Part shown: positions 53,175-61,770 of the stretch, piece by piece
Numbering within the stretch: the first letter of the stretch is position 1
Layout: every line of letters begins with the position of its first letter
Assembly: GCF_001456155.1 (NCBI RefSeq)
Contig: NZ_CP013293.1
Span: 3,782,001 to 3,846,000 of the forward strand
Length of the DNA stretch: 64,000 nucleotides
Source of the DNA: Chryseobacterium sp. IHB B 17019
GTDB taxonomy: Bacteria > Bacteroidota > Bacteroidia > Flavobacteriales > Weeksellaceae
Reading direction: 5' to 3'
Notes under the pieces: generated by a model
What the model was told of the DNA's origin: nothing
Databases searched by the model: none
The model's input: the letters and a program-made list of their open reading frames with translations, nothing else
Program-made: the position numbers and the translations under genes

Positions 53175-53251
53175 TGGCTCCTCCTGCTGGGCTCGAACCA
53201 GCGACCCTCTGATTAACAGTCAGATGCTCTAACCAACTGAGCTAAGGAGGA
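53175..53251 (-). tRNA. tRNA-Asn (GTT)
   Basis: Minus strand: acceptor TCCTCCT pairs with AGGAGGA, D arm AGCTCAGTTGGTTAGAGC, anticodon loop CTGTTAA with anticodon GTT, T arm CTGGTTCGAGCCCAG, discriminator G and encoded CCA. It is 77 bases and matches the copy at 53453-53529 in every position I compared. It has its own promoter and terminator. Confidence 0.97.
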
Positions 53252-53272
53252 ATGTCCCTTTGTTTAGTGGTG

Positions 53273-53304
53273 CAAATATAATAGGAATATTAATATCAAG
53301 CAAA
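53273..53304 (-). promoter_or_regulatory. Promoter of the first tRNA-Asn
   Basis: Minus-strand TTTG (53304-53301), 20-base spacer, TATATTTG (53280-53273). The same spacing occurs at the second copy. Confidence 0.75.
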
Positions 53305-53426
53305 TATTTAATTACAAAAAAACTGAAATTTTCTCCTGTTAAAAGGCTTTTTAGTGTATTTGATTATTTTTCAGGAGTTTAAATTTTATAATTTAATAAG
53401 AAATTTAAAAAACATAAAGCAAAAAA

Positions 53427-53450
53427 AAGACTCACATTTCTGTAAGTCTT
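53427..53450 (-). terminator. Terminator after the second tRNA-Asn
   Basis: AAGACTCACA (53427-53436) pairs with TGTAAGTCTT (53441-53450) with one wobble, followed by eight T on the minus strand. Confidence 0.8.
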
Positions 53451-53452
53451 TT

Positions 53453-53529
53453 TGGCTCCTCCTGCTGGGCTCGAACCAGCGACCCTCTGATTAACAGTCA
53501 GATGCTCTAACCAACTGAGCTAAGGAGGA
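53453..53529 (-). tRNA. tRNA-Asn (GTT), tandem copy
   Basis: Same 77-base tRNA as at 53175-53251, anticodon GTT, CCA encoded. The copies lie about 278 bases apart and share similar promoter and terminator sequence, so the whole unit was duplicated. The flanking sequence between them differs. Confidence 0.97.
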
Positions 53530-53551
53530 ATGTCCTTCTTTTTTAGTGGTG

Positions 53552-53583
53552 CAAATATAGGACGAATATTTATACCTTACAAA
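53552..53583 (-). promoter_or_regulatory. Promoter of the second tRNA-Asn
   Basis: Minus-strand TTTG (53583-53580), 20-base spacer, TATATTTG (53559-53552), about 22 bases ahead of the tRNA. Confidence 0.75.
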
Positions 53584-53609
53584 TATTTTATTGAAATTTT
53601 TTAAAAATA

Positions 53610-55091
53610 TTATAGGCTTCCCGTAACCGCTTTGAAAATGTCACTTCCGAAGATCAACAACATCAAGCCTAGCAGGAAGATAACTCCCACCATCTGTGCG
53701 TTTTCCAATACTTTTTGAGGAACAGGTTTCCCCACAATCATCTCATATAAAGTGAAAATTACGTGTCCGCCATCCAATCCCGGAATAGGAATTAAGTTCA
53801 AAAATGCAAGCCATACGGAGAACATTGCTGTGAAGCCCCAGAATGCAGACCAGTCTATGGATACACTTCCGTCTTTACCTTGGTCAACAGGCATGTTTTT
53901 AATAATAGCTAAAGGCCCGCCTACTTTTTTGTAACCTTTTACTTTTTTATTGAATACTAGCTTAAATTGTTTAATCTGATAAGTTAAACTTTCAATCGTA
54001 AGCGTAAACCCTCTTTTTATGGCTCCAAAGAATTTATAATCTTTATGGACAGTATATTTCTCAATGTCTTTATAAGTTGCGATCCCAATAGTTCCATCTT
54101 TAGAAACAGGTATTTTTAAATTTTCAATCTGATCATTTCTTTGAACTTGAAAATCAACAACTTTTCCGGCATTAGGTATTACCAAAGGCTTCAATTCATC
54201 GTAATACTGAATAGGCTTTCCATTAATTGCCGTGATTTTGTCACCTTCTTTCAGTCCGGCATCAATGGTAGATTTCGTAACAATTGTATCAACTATTGGT
54301 GTCATCCTTGGGGTAAGGAATGCTCTCGGCTCCGGATTGTTAAATGCAATGGCTTTTCCGTCATCACTTGTAGGAAAAGTAACTTCTTTACCGTTTCTTA
54401 AAACAGTAATTTCGTCACTTAATAAGACATCTAAAGCTAGTTTTTTGAAGTCTTTTTGAGTTTTTCCATCAACCTTTAGGATTTTATCTCCGTCCTGAAA
54501 GCCCATTTTTTTCGCTGCTTCCGTATAATGAAGAGGAGTGGTGATTTTATCTGCCTCAAAAATATTCTCACCGTTTTTACCCACTAACGCCGAAAAAATA
54601 ACCCACGCCAGGAAAAAGTTTACCGTAACTCCACCCAACATAATGATTAATCTCTGCCAAGCTGGTTTTGATCTGAATTCCCAAGGTTGGGCAGGCTTTT
54701 TCAGCTGTTCGGTATCCATGCTTTCATCCACCATTCCGGCAATTTTCACATATCCACCGAAAGGCAGCCATCCGATACCGTATTTTGTTTTTTCCGGATG
54801 CTTTCTCCAGTCACTGTCTGGAAGCTTTGATATATCAATAGGAACTTCTTTCTTTTCTCCGTTCACCTCGATGATTTCTGTGTCCGGAAGGTTTTGTGAA
54901 AGAAATTTAAACTGCCATTTTCCATTGATTTTTTTCATTGAAAAAATTGAAAACCAAGGATCAAAAAACAGAAAAAATTTCTCTGCTCTGGTTTTAAACC
55001 ACTTTGCCGGGAGAAAGTGCCCAAGCTCATGAAGGACTACTAAAATAGAAATACTTAGAATGAACTGGAAAATCTTGATTGCTAATTCCAT
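53610..55091 (-). CDS. rseP: Site-2 protease RseP (M50 family)
   Basis: A 493-residue inner-membrane zinc protease. VVLHELGHFLPAKWF holds the HExxH (H21, E22, H25) in the first helix; the third ligand lies in NLIPIPGLDGGHVIFTLYE near the C-terminus, with membrane helices at both ends and two PDZ-like regions between (GFQDGDKILKVDGK, GLKEGDKITAINGKPIQ). RseP cuts membrane anti-sigma factors to start envelope-stress responses. No sigma/anti-sigma gene is next to it. The tRNA-Asn promoter lies beyond its stop codon. Confidence 0.94.
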   Translation of the reverse strand: MELAIKIFQFILSISILVVLHELGHFLPAKWFKTRAEKFFLFFDPWFSIFSMKKINGKWQFKFLSQNLPDTEIIEVNGEKKEVPIDISKLPDSDWRKHPEKTKYGIGWLPFGGYVKIAGMVDESMDTEQLKKPAQPWEFRSKPAWQRLIIMLGGVTVNFFLAWVIFSALVGKNGENIFEADKITTPLHYTEAAKKMGFQDGDKILKVDGKTQKDFKKLALDVLLSDEITVLRNGKEVTFPTSDDGKAIAFNNPEPRAFLTPRMTPIVDTIVTKSTIDAGLKEGDKITAINGKPIQYYDELKPLVIPNAGKVVDFQVQRNDQIENLKIPVSKDGTIGIATYKDIEKYTVHKDYKFFGAIKRGFTLTIESLTYQIKQFKLVFNKKVKGYKKVGGPLAIIKNMPVDQGKDGSVSIDWSAFWGFTAMFSVWLAFLNLIPIPGLDGGHVIFTLYEMIVGKPVPQKVLENAQMVGVIFLLGLMLLIFGSDIFKAVTGSL

Positions 55092-55150
55092 TAATACTTT
55101 TTATGTTTAATTTGCAAAGGTAACAATTATCAAAACTATGCCAAATAAAA

Positions 55151-55173
55151 AAGCTCCCCGAAACGAGAAGCTT
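55151..55173 (-). terminator. Terminator of the small outer-membrane protein gene
   Basis: AAGCTCCCC pairs with GAGAAGCTT with two wobbles around a short loop and is followed on the minus strand by TTTTTTATTT. Confidence 0.65.
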
Positions 55174-55194
55174 TGTCATAAATATGATGATTTC

Positions 55195-55635
55195 TTATAA
55201 ATTAATAGAAACGCCTAAACTGCCATTGTTTCCGACTTCAGCAAAAACTCCGATTTTGTCAGTGAAAAAATATCTTGCCCCGATATGAGCACCAAGCCCG
55301 AATTCGCTTCCTACAACTCCCACATCAACACCGGGATAAACATCCCATTTTTCAGGTAATTGCAGTGCGTCTTTCAAATGAAAATTCAACCGTCCAAAAA
55401 CGAAGATTCTGTTGTCATCATCATTGTCTTTATAGTTGCCGAAATAAGCATTTAGTCCTGCTCCTACTGAGATCAGCCCGTTAAGGCCATAATCATAAGT
55501 TCCTGTAATTCCGGTTCCGTATCCCCAGGCGCTCAATCCTGCATTAATCTTTTGGTCTCCCTTTCCGGTCCATGCCTGAGCATTTGCAGCAGTTCCCATG
55601 AAAATTATCATGAACATTAAAATCAATTTCTTCAT
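55195..55635 (-). CDS. Small outer-membrane protein (DUF6646-like)
   Basis: A 146-residue exported protein. The signal peptide (about 1-20) ends NAQA; then a glycine/aromatic alternation (GTYDYGLNGLISVGAGLNAYFGNY, YPGVDVGVVGSEFGLGAHIGARYFFTDKIGVFAEVG) typical of a small beta-barrel, ending SLGVSINL. It resembles the DUF6646 family of Flavobacteriia, which I name with caution. Function unknown. It is a single gene with a terminator downstream. Confidence 0.7.
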   Translation of the reverse strand: MKKLILMFMIIFMGTAANAQAWTGKGDQKINAGLSAWGYGTGITGTYDYGLNGLISVGAGLNAYFGNYKDNDDDNRIFVFGRLNFHLKDALQLPEKWDVYPGVDVGVVGSEFGLGAHIGARYFFTDKIGVFAEVGNNGSLGVSINL

Positions 55636-55738
55636 AAATTTTACTCTTTAATAGTTATTGCTAAAAAATATTCGCATCAAAAATAGAACCGAAATCAACG
55701 GAAAATCGTATTTTTATTGAAGTATTTTAACGAAGTTT

Positions 55739-56491
55739 ATGAAAATCACAGGACTGAATCTAGACATCATCTGGAAAAATAAAACCGGAAATTTTCAACT
55801 TATTGAAAAAGAGTTGCAAAATCAAAATGCTGATATTTTCCTGCTTCCGGAAATGTTCTCAACGGGTTTCTGCATGGATGCATCGGAAGTTGCCGACAGA
55901 AATCAAGAATCTCTGGAGCTTTTAAAGAAAATGTCAGTGGAAAAGAATGCAGCATTCTGCGGAGGCGCGTCTGTAGAGGAGGACGGTAAATTTTACAACA
56001 GGATGTATTTTGTGCAACCGGATTCTCATGTTGATTTTTACGATAAAAGACATTTGTTTTCCTTTTCGGGAGAAGATAAGGTGTATACGCCGGGAAGGGA
56101 GAGGGCAATTGTGAATTATAAGGGTTTCAGGATTCTCTTGCAGGTTTGCTATGACCTTCGTTTTCCTGTTTTTGCAAGAAATAATGATGATTATGATGCC
56201 ATTTTATACATCGCCAACTGGCCCGAAAAAAGGGTAGGAGCTTGGGAACATCTGTTAAAAGCAAGGGCAATCGAAAATCTGTCTTTTGTGTTTGGGCTGA
56301 ACAGGATCGGGACGGACGGAAATAATCTTTTCTATCAGGAAAGTTCTCATTGTTTTTTTGCAGACGGAACAGAAATTTCACAGAAAAGTGGGGATATTGT
56401 CTCCGCGGAATTAAATTTAGATGAATTGAAGGATTTTAGAAATCATTTTCAGTTTTTGAATGATAGGGATAGTTTTTCTATTCAATTGTAG
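55739..56491 (+). CDS. Carbon-nitrogen hydrolase (omega-amidase/YafV-type)
   Basis: A 250-residue nitrilase-superfamily enzyme with the Glu-Lys-Cys triad: E38 in LLPEMFSTGF, K103 in YDKRHLFS and C137 in LQVCYDLRFP. FSTGF and RLFSFSGEDKVYTPG-type residues are typical of omega-amidases that remove the amide from alpha-ketoglutaramate or ketosuccinamate, as YafV does. Cytosolic. A CCACAGAT-type repeat follows the stop codon. Exact amide is inferred from family resemblance. Confidence 0.86.
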   Translation: MKITGLNLDIIWKNKTGNFQLIEKELQNQNADIFLLPEMFSTGFCMDASEVADRNQESLELLKKMSVEKNAAFCGGASVEEDGKFYNRMYFVQPDSHVDFYDKRHLFSFSGEDKVYTPGRERAIVNYKGFRILLQVCYDLRFPVFARNNDDYDAILYIANWPEKRVGAWEHLLKARAIENLSFVFGLNRIGTDGNNLFYQESSHCFFADGTEISQKSGDIVSAELNLDELKDFRNHFQFLNDRDSFSIQL

Positions 56492-56496
56492 CTTTA

Positions 56497-56575
56497 ACCA
56501 CAGATTACACGATTACTGCGGATATTTTATAGTTTTAAGCGTAAACATCTGTGTAAATTCGTGTAAATCTGTGGT
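56497..56575. repeat. CCACAGAT-type inverted repeat element
   Basis: Arms ACCACAGATTACACGA (56497-56512) and TCGTGTAAATCTGTGGT (56559-56575) are near-complements, about 46 bases apart, with a further ACATCTGTGTAAATTCG next to the right arm. Related to the copies at 8983 and 27384. Confidence 0.65.
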
Positions 56576-56610
56576 CAAATAAATTTAAAAAAAATCTGAT
56601 TTTTCACAGT

Positions 56611-56910
56611 TTAAGCATATTCTTTTAAAAGTTGTGTCAAAGTATTCACATCGTGTACGCCGCTTTCCTTCCACAGCATTTCTCCTTTTTTGAAGATAGC
56701 CAATGTCGGAACGCCACGAACACCATACTGATTGGCCAGAGCCGGATATTGATCTACGTCTACTTTTATGATTCTGGCACCTTCGCCCACATTTTCCTTT
56801 ACTGTATTTAAAACTGACGACTGTACTTTGCAAGGTTGGCACCAGGTTGCAAAAAAGTCGATTAATACTGGTCTTTCGGAGTCTATGATTTCCTGAAATT
56901 TTTGTGACAT
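56611..56910 (-). CDS. trxA: Thioredoxin
   Basis: A 99-residue thioredoxin with DFFATWCQPCK, active-site W23-C24-Q-P-C27; Gln replaces the usual Gly, giving WCQPC. RGVPTLAIFKKGE holds the cis-Pro. It reduces disulfides such as those of MsrA or of persulfide-handling enzymes. It lies 152 bases past a rhodanese gene on the same strand, in a cluster of sulfur-transfer genes. Cytosolic, no signal peptide. Confidence 0.92.
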   Translation of the reverse strand: MSQKFQEIIDSERPVLIDFFATWCQPCKVQSSVLNTVKENVGEGARIIKVDVDQYPALANQYGVRGVPTLAIFKKGEMLWKESGVHDVNTLTQLLKEYA

Positions 56911-57044
56911 GATTGGTTTTATTTAAAAAACACTTTAGCTTAAAAAGATTAAGCCTGAATTTAAAATCACTTAAAAGAATAATCGAAGGTTATCGAAACT
57001 TTGTGTTGTTAAATGGCTTACCTAATAAACTAAAGTGTGATGAT

Positions 57045-57065
57045 TTATTATTATTATTATTATTA
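57045..57065 (-). repeat. (TTA)7 microsatellite: seven in-frame TAA codons
   Basis: Seven perfect TTA repeats on the plus strand. On the minus strand they read as seven consecutive in-frame TAA codons, the first (57065-57063) being the stop of the rhodanese gene. Confidence 0.9.
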
Positions 57066-57434
57066 TTTCTCAGATTTCTGATCCTGAATGGCTTTTACGT
57101 TTTTCCAGCTTGTACCGTCGTAGACATCAATGCCATTTTTCTTTAAAATTTCCATTGCCTGATCTGCCTGAATTCCTTTGTTGCAGAAAACAACTACTTT
57201 TTTACCTTTCAGAGATTCTGTGTTATTCTGAATTTCCGCTAAAGGAATATTCACAGCATTTTTTGCTGTTCCTTCTGCATATTGTTCCGGAACTCTTACA
57301 TCAACCAAAGTTACGTCAGAACTGTTGATCACATCTTTTATATTGGACTTTGGTGCTTCCGCTACATGAGCAGTTTTACAGGCACTCAACATCAATATTG
57401 CAGCAAGAATAATTCCAAAAAGTTTTCCTTTCAT
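57063..57434 (-). CDS. Rhodanese-domain lipoprotein
   Basis: A 123-residue lipoprotein: lipobox LSAC (Cys19), then one rhodanese domain with VDVRVPEQYAEG and active-loop VVFCNKGIQA (C84 nucleophile). It moves sulfane sulfur between thiols, probably in the periplasm. It follows the MBL-rhodanese gene by six bases, so they are cotranscribed. A stop-codon microsatellite (seven TAA codons in a row) closes the gene. Confidence 0.88.
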   Translation of the reverse strand: MKGKLFGIILAAILMLSACKTAHVAEAPKSNIKDVINSSDVTLVDVRVPEQYAEGTAKNAVNIPLAEIQNNTESLKGKKVVVFCNKGIQADQAMEILKKNGIDVYDGTSWKNVKAIQDQKSEK

Positions 57435-57440
57435 TATATT

Positions 57441-58850
57441 TTACATTATTTTCGATTGGCAGATAAAATCTGATGTCGGGAATTTTTCTGTTTTTTTTAT
57501 TCCGTTGAAGCCTCCTTCTATTTCGCTGAAATTTCTGATTCCGTGTGAGTTAAGGATGCTTGCTGCGATCATGCTTCTGTAACCTCCCGCACAGTGCAGG
57601 AAAAAATGTTCAGAATCATCAATTGATTTTACCCAATCACTGATCGTATCTAACGGTTTGTTGTAAGCATTATTAATATGCTCCGCAGAATATTCCGTTA
57701 TTTTTCTTACATCAATTACTTTGGAGTTTTCTGTAAACTGTTCTGCAAATTCGGCTGGAGAAATTCTTTTCACATCATCCGTTTCTTTTCCTGCATTTTT
57801 CCAGGCTTCAAAACCTCCTTTTAAATATCCTAAAACATTATCAAACCCAACCCGGCTTAGTCTTGTAATGGCTTCTTCTTCTGTGCCTTCATCAGCGATC
57901 AACAAAAGCGGATGTTTTACATCAACGATTAAAGTTCCTACCCATGGTGCAAAATCACCCTTTAAACCGATATTTACAGAATTCGGAACAAATCCTTTAT
58001 GGAAATCGGCCGCGCCTCTTGTATCAAGGATTAATGCTCCCGTTTCTTCGGCATACGCTTCAAAATCCTCAACAGGAATTGGCGTTAAACCTTTATCCAT
58101 CACTACATCAAGGCTGTCGTAACCATTTTTGTTCATGGCAACATTCATCCCGAAATATTTTGGTGGAGCTGTCAACCCATCCAGAACTTCTTTAATGAAA
58201 GATTCTTTATTCGGCTGATTAAGAGCATAGTTTGTCTTTTTTTGATTTCCTAAAATATCAACAGTTTCTTTCTGCATGTTTTTTCCGCACGCCGAGCCCG
58301 CTCCATGTGCCGGATAAACCGTGATGCTGTCATCCAAAGGCAAAATTTTGTTGTGAAGACTGTCGTATAAAATTCCGGCGAGATCTTCCTGGGTAAGGCT
58401 TCCTGCTTTCTGAGCAAGATCTGGTCTTCCTACATCACCCAAAAACAATGTGTCACCGGTGAATATTGCCGTTTCTACGCCATTTTCGTCGATCAAAAGA
58501 TAGGTTGTACTTTCCATCGTGTGGCCGGGCGTGTGAAGAGCTTTTATTTTTACTTTCCCGATCTCAAAAACCTGATTGTCTTCTGCAATAGTAGCTTCAA
58601 ATGCGGGTTGAGCAGTCGGTCCGTAAACAATCGGGGCTCCCGTTTTTTTGCTTAGATCCAAATGTCCAGAGACAAAATCTGCATGGAAATGTGTTTCAAA
58701 AATATATTTTAAAGTTACATTATCTTTCTCCAGACGATCCAGATAGGGCTTTACCTCTCTCAAAGGATCAATGATGGCTGCTTCATTTTCTGATACGATG
58801 TAGTACGCACCCTGAGCCAGACATCCGGTATATATTTGTTCGACTTTCAT
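57441..58850 (-). CDS. MBL-fold persulfide dioxygenase-like protein with two rhodanese domains
   Basis: A 469-residue fusion. N-terminal metallo-beta-lactamase domain (1-240) with FETHFHADFVSGH (H54, H56, D58) and the ETHE1-like THTPGHTMEST and YPAHGAGSACGK blocks; then two rhodanese domains. The first (about 260-345) has no catalytic Cys in its loop (LLLIADEGTEEEA) and is likely structural; the second (about 365-465) has FFLHCAGGYRSM with the nucleophile Cys. Such proteins oxidise glutathione persulfide to sulfite and pass sulfane sulfur on. It begins the operon with the small rhodanese. Confidence 0.9.
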   Translation of the reverse strand: MKVEQIYTGCLAQGAYYIVSENEAAIIDPLREVKPYLDRLEKDNVTLKYIFETHFHADFVSGHLDLSKKTGAPIVYGPTAQPAFEATIAEDNQVFEIGKVKIKALHTPGHTMESTTYLLIDENGVETAIFTGDTLFLGDVGRPDLAQKAGSLTQEDLAGILYDSLHNKILPLDDSITVYPAHGAGSACGKNMQKETVDILGNQKKTNYALNQPNKESFIKEVLDGLTAPPKYFGMNVAMNKNGYDSLDVVMDKGLTPIPVEDFEAYAEETGALILDTRGAADFHKGFVPNSVNIGLKGDFAPWVGTLIVDVKHPLLLIADEGTEEEAITRLSRVGFDNVLGYLKGGFEAWKNAGKETDDVKRISPAEFAEQFTENSKVIDVRKITEYSAEHINNAYNKPLDTISDWVKSIDDSEHFFLHCAGGYRSMIAASILNSHGIRNFSEIEGGFNGIKKTEKFPTSDFICQSKIM

Positions 58851-58958
58851 TATGTGGTGTAACAGTTTTAATGTTTTATGAATACAAAAATCGTGTTTAT
58901 TTTTTTAAAATAGGCTAAAATTAAAAAATCTATTATAATAGAATAAATCTATAATAAA

Positions 58959-60011
58959 CTATTCCAGCTTATAGAAAATTTTATAGAAAATCTCGTTGGT
59001 ATTCTCGGAGATGTTTTTGTCAATTTTGAATTGTACATAATCTTCTTTTCTTGACACACCTTCGGGGTAATCAATGAGGCCATGATATTTTTCGTACACA
59101 TGATCTTTTAATCTTCCGTTTTCAGCAATTCTCATCATTTCATCAAAATATTTTTTTGTGTCAGGGTTGATCTGCCAATCGTTTTCATGGGCTTTGTAAT
59201 AAGCGATCATTTTTTCAATTGAGTATATTTCAGAATCAATTCTCATGTCATTGAAACCGGTTAGGATTTCTTTCTCCTCCAAATTCTTTGCCAGCCAGTT
59301 GATTTTTTCCTTTGCAGCTTCCGAAGTTGCATGCATCATCATAGAATCTCTTTTTACAGCAGCAGATAAAATAATGTCCGGAACTTTATTTATTGGTAAC
59401 GTTTTTAAGGAAGCAACATTTAAAACTCCAAAATAATTTTCAACTTTATTTTTCAGTTCATTTAATTGATCATTGGTCATTTCATCACTTGAAGCTCTTA
59501 TTTTAAATGTCCATCCGCCGCATTCATAGATGGAAAGTAATGAATTTTTATCAACATATTTTACTCCTTTGAAGAAATCCGGCTGTCCCAATGAATTGTT
59601 GAAAACAGAATAGATATAGCTCACTTTCAGTTTGTCATTAGAAAGATTTCCAAAAGAAGGTTTTACATCAACATTTTTATTGGAGTTTCGGTTAAGCGCA
59701 TAGCCGTAACTGTAGAATTCATCCCTTAATATTTGATTATCAATATATTCTTTAGGATAAAGATAAATGGTAAGTACGGTTTTACTCTTCTTTGAAGTCT
59801 GCTGAAGATAGCTTACGCCAATATGAGTATTTTTCATATTGTAAGAAATAACAGCTTGTCTCTGAAATCCGGCCCAAAGCTCAGGAAAAGTAGTTTTTGT
59901 CGGAAGATGGTTATAATCTCCTTTTATTTTTAAATCAACAGGCTGTTTTCTGTTTTGTGAAAAAAATATAGAGAAAATGAAAAAGAATAGGAATAATAAA
60001 TTTTTTTTCAT
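58959..60011 (-). CDS. Secreted hypothetical protein
   Basis: A 350-residue exported protein, signal peptide (about 1-18) ending FSQ. No domain recognised. The middle contains a strand-rich stretch (KSKTVLTIYLYPKEYI) and a Cys in a YECGGWTFKIRA phrase; the C-terminal part is helical (ILSAAVKRDSMMMHATSEAAKEK, EMMRIAENGRLKDHVYEKYHG). Single gene. Divergent from the HerA-like gene. Confidence 0.6.
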   Translation of the reverse strand: MKKNLLFLFFFIFSIFFSQNRKQPVDLKIKGDYNHLPTKTTFPELWAGFQRQAVISYNMKNTHIGVSYLQQTSKKSKTVLTIYLYPKEYIDNQILRDEFYSYGYALNRNSNKNVDVKPSFGNLSNDKLKVSYIYSVFNNSLGQPDFFKGVKYVDKNSLLSIYECGGWTFKIRASSDEMTNDQLNELKNKVENYFGVLNVASLKTLPINKVPDIILSAAVKRDSMMMHATSEAAKEKINWLAKNLEEKEILTGFNDMRIDSEIYSIEKMIAYYKAHENDWQINPDTKKYFDEMMRIAENGRLKDHVYEKYHGLIDYPEGVSRKEDYVQFKIDKNISENTNEIFYKIFYKLE

Positions 60012-60133
60012 GCTATTAATTTATAGTAACAAAAATATTTATAAAAAAATTAATATCAGAACTTGATTAATATTATTTCTTAATGATGAATATTTTGCAA
60101 AAACTTTTATATTTATAAGTTAAAAAAAACCAC

Positions 60134-61660
60134 ATGTCAGATAAAAATCAATTTATAGAGGAGCTGAATGCAAAATATACTCCGAAAGGAGAACATATTA
60201 TATTGGGAAAAGGAATGCTGGACGGAGAAGTAGTTCCCGAAGTAAACGTTACCATTCCTTTGAAAACTATTAACCGTCACGGTCTTATCGCCGGAGCCAC
60301 AGGAACGGGTAAAACCAAAACACTCCAGGTTTTTGCAGAACAGCTTTCTCACGCGGGAATCCCCTCTTTGGTTTTAGATATTAAAGGCGATTTTTCGGGA
60401 ATTGCAGAAGCGGGAACAGAAAATCCTGCTATTCAGGAAAGATATGCAAAAACACAGCTTCCCTATAATCCGCAGGCTTTTCCGGTAGAATTGATGACAA
60501 TTTCCGGAGAAAGAGGCGTAAAATTGAGGGCTACCGTTACCGAATTCGGGCCTGTTTTGTTAAGTAAAATCTTACAATTGAATGAAACTCAGCAAAGTAT
60601 CATGTCAATTGTCTTTAAATATTGTGATGATAAGGGCTTGCCTTTAATTGATCTTAATGATCTTAAAAAAGTTTTGCAATATGTCACTGAAAATCCGCAG
60701 GGTAAAGCAGAACTGGCTTCCAATTATGGCTCCATTGCTTCTGCTTCTTTGGGTGCAATTTTAAGATCAATCGTTGCTCTGGAACAGCAGGGAGCGGGAA
60801 GTTTCTTCGGAGAACTGAGCTTTGACGTTCATGATCTGCTGGAAACAAGAGACGGAAAAGGGGTGGTAAATATCCTGAGAGTTGCTGATATTCAAAGCAA
60901 GCCACAGTTGTTTTCAACGTTTATGTTATCGCTTTTTGCGGAAATTTACATGACTTTCCCGGAAGAAGGTGACAGTGGAAAACCAAAATTGGTTCTTTTC
61001 ATTGATGAAGCTCATTTGATTTTTGATGAATCTTCAAAAGCATTGGTTTCACAGATCGAAACAATGGTGAAGCTGATCCGTTCAAAAGGAGTCGGGATCT
61101 ACTTTATTACGCAGATTCCTGGAGATGTTCCTGAAGCGGTGTTGTCCCAATTAGGATTAAAAATCCAGCATGCTTTGAGAGGTTTTACAGCAAAAGATAA
61201 AAAAGAAATTTCAAAAGCGGTAGAAAATTATCCTACAACGGAATTTTATGATGCTCCAACTTTAATTCAAAATTTAGGAATCGGGGAAGCTTTTGTGACG
61301 GCTTTGGATGAAAAAGGAATTCCGACACCGTTGGTTCATACGTATTTAATTTCTCCCGAATCAAGAATGGATGTCCTGGATGATGCAGAAATCACTGATT
61401 TAACAAACAAATCAGCTTTGGTGGCCAAATATGATAAGCTTGTAGACAATGAATCAGCCTATGAAATCCTGGTAAAAAGAATGGAGCAGGCGGTTGAAAA
61501 TTCCGGCCCTACTCAAAAATCACGTCCCGTAAAAGAAGAGCCTGGAATGCTAGAACAGGTTTTAAAAAGCAGTGCAGGAAGGACTTTTACAAGTACTCTG
61601 ATGCGCGAAGGAGCAAAAGCAATTCTGGGAATGCTGGGATTAGGAGGAAGACGAAGATAG
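60134..61660 (+). CDS. DUF853 HerA-like ATPase
   Basis: A 508-residue ATPase. Walker A GATGTGKT at residues 54-61, Walker B LVLFIDEAHLIFDE, and the block SKGVGIYFITQIPGDVPEAVLSQLGLKIQHALRGFTAKDKK are diagnostic of DUF853/YjgR-type proteins, relatives of the HerA/FtsK helicases. No HAS-barrel domain or NurA partner gene is adjacent. Role unknown, perhaps DNA or protein translocation. C-terminal LGMLGLGGRRR is Gly/Arg-rich. Confidence 0.9.
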   Translation: MSDKNQFIEELNAKYTPKGEHIILGKGMLDGEVVPEVNVTIPLKTINRHGLIAGATGTGKTKTLQVFAEQLSHAGIPSLVLDIKGDFSGIAEAGTENPAIQERYAKTQLPYNPQAFPVELMTISGERGVKLRATVTEFGPVLLSKILQLNETQQSIMSIVFKYCDDKGLPLIDLNDLKKVLQYVTENPQGKAELASNYGSIASASLGAILRSIVALEQQGAGSFFGELSFDVHDLLETRDGKGVVNILRVADIQSKPQLFSTFMLSLFAEIYMTFPEEGDSGKPKLVLFIDEAHLIFDESSKALVSQIETMVKLIRSKGVGIYFITQIPGDVPEAVLSQLGLKIQHALRGFTAKDKKEISKAVENYPTTEFYDAPTLIQNLGIGEAFVTALDEKGIPTPLVHTYLISPESRMDVLDDAEITDLTNKSALVAKYDKLVDNESAYEILVKRMEQAVENSGPTQKSRPVKEEPGMLEQVLKSSAGRTFTSTLMREGAKAILGMLGLGGRRR

Positions 61661-61770
61661 AATTATATATTTTTTTATTATTTTAGCAGGATTGCCTTAA
61701 ACATTGAGGCAGACGTTGGCATAAGTTGTGCAAGGGTATTATTAATCTAAAAGAAGTTGTATAAATTTAA

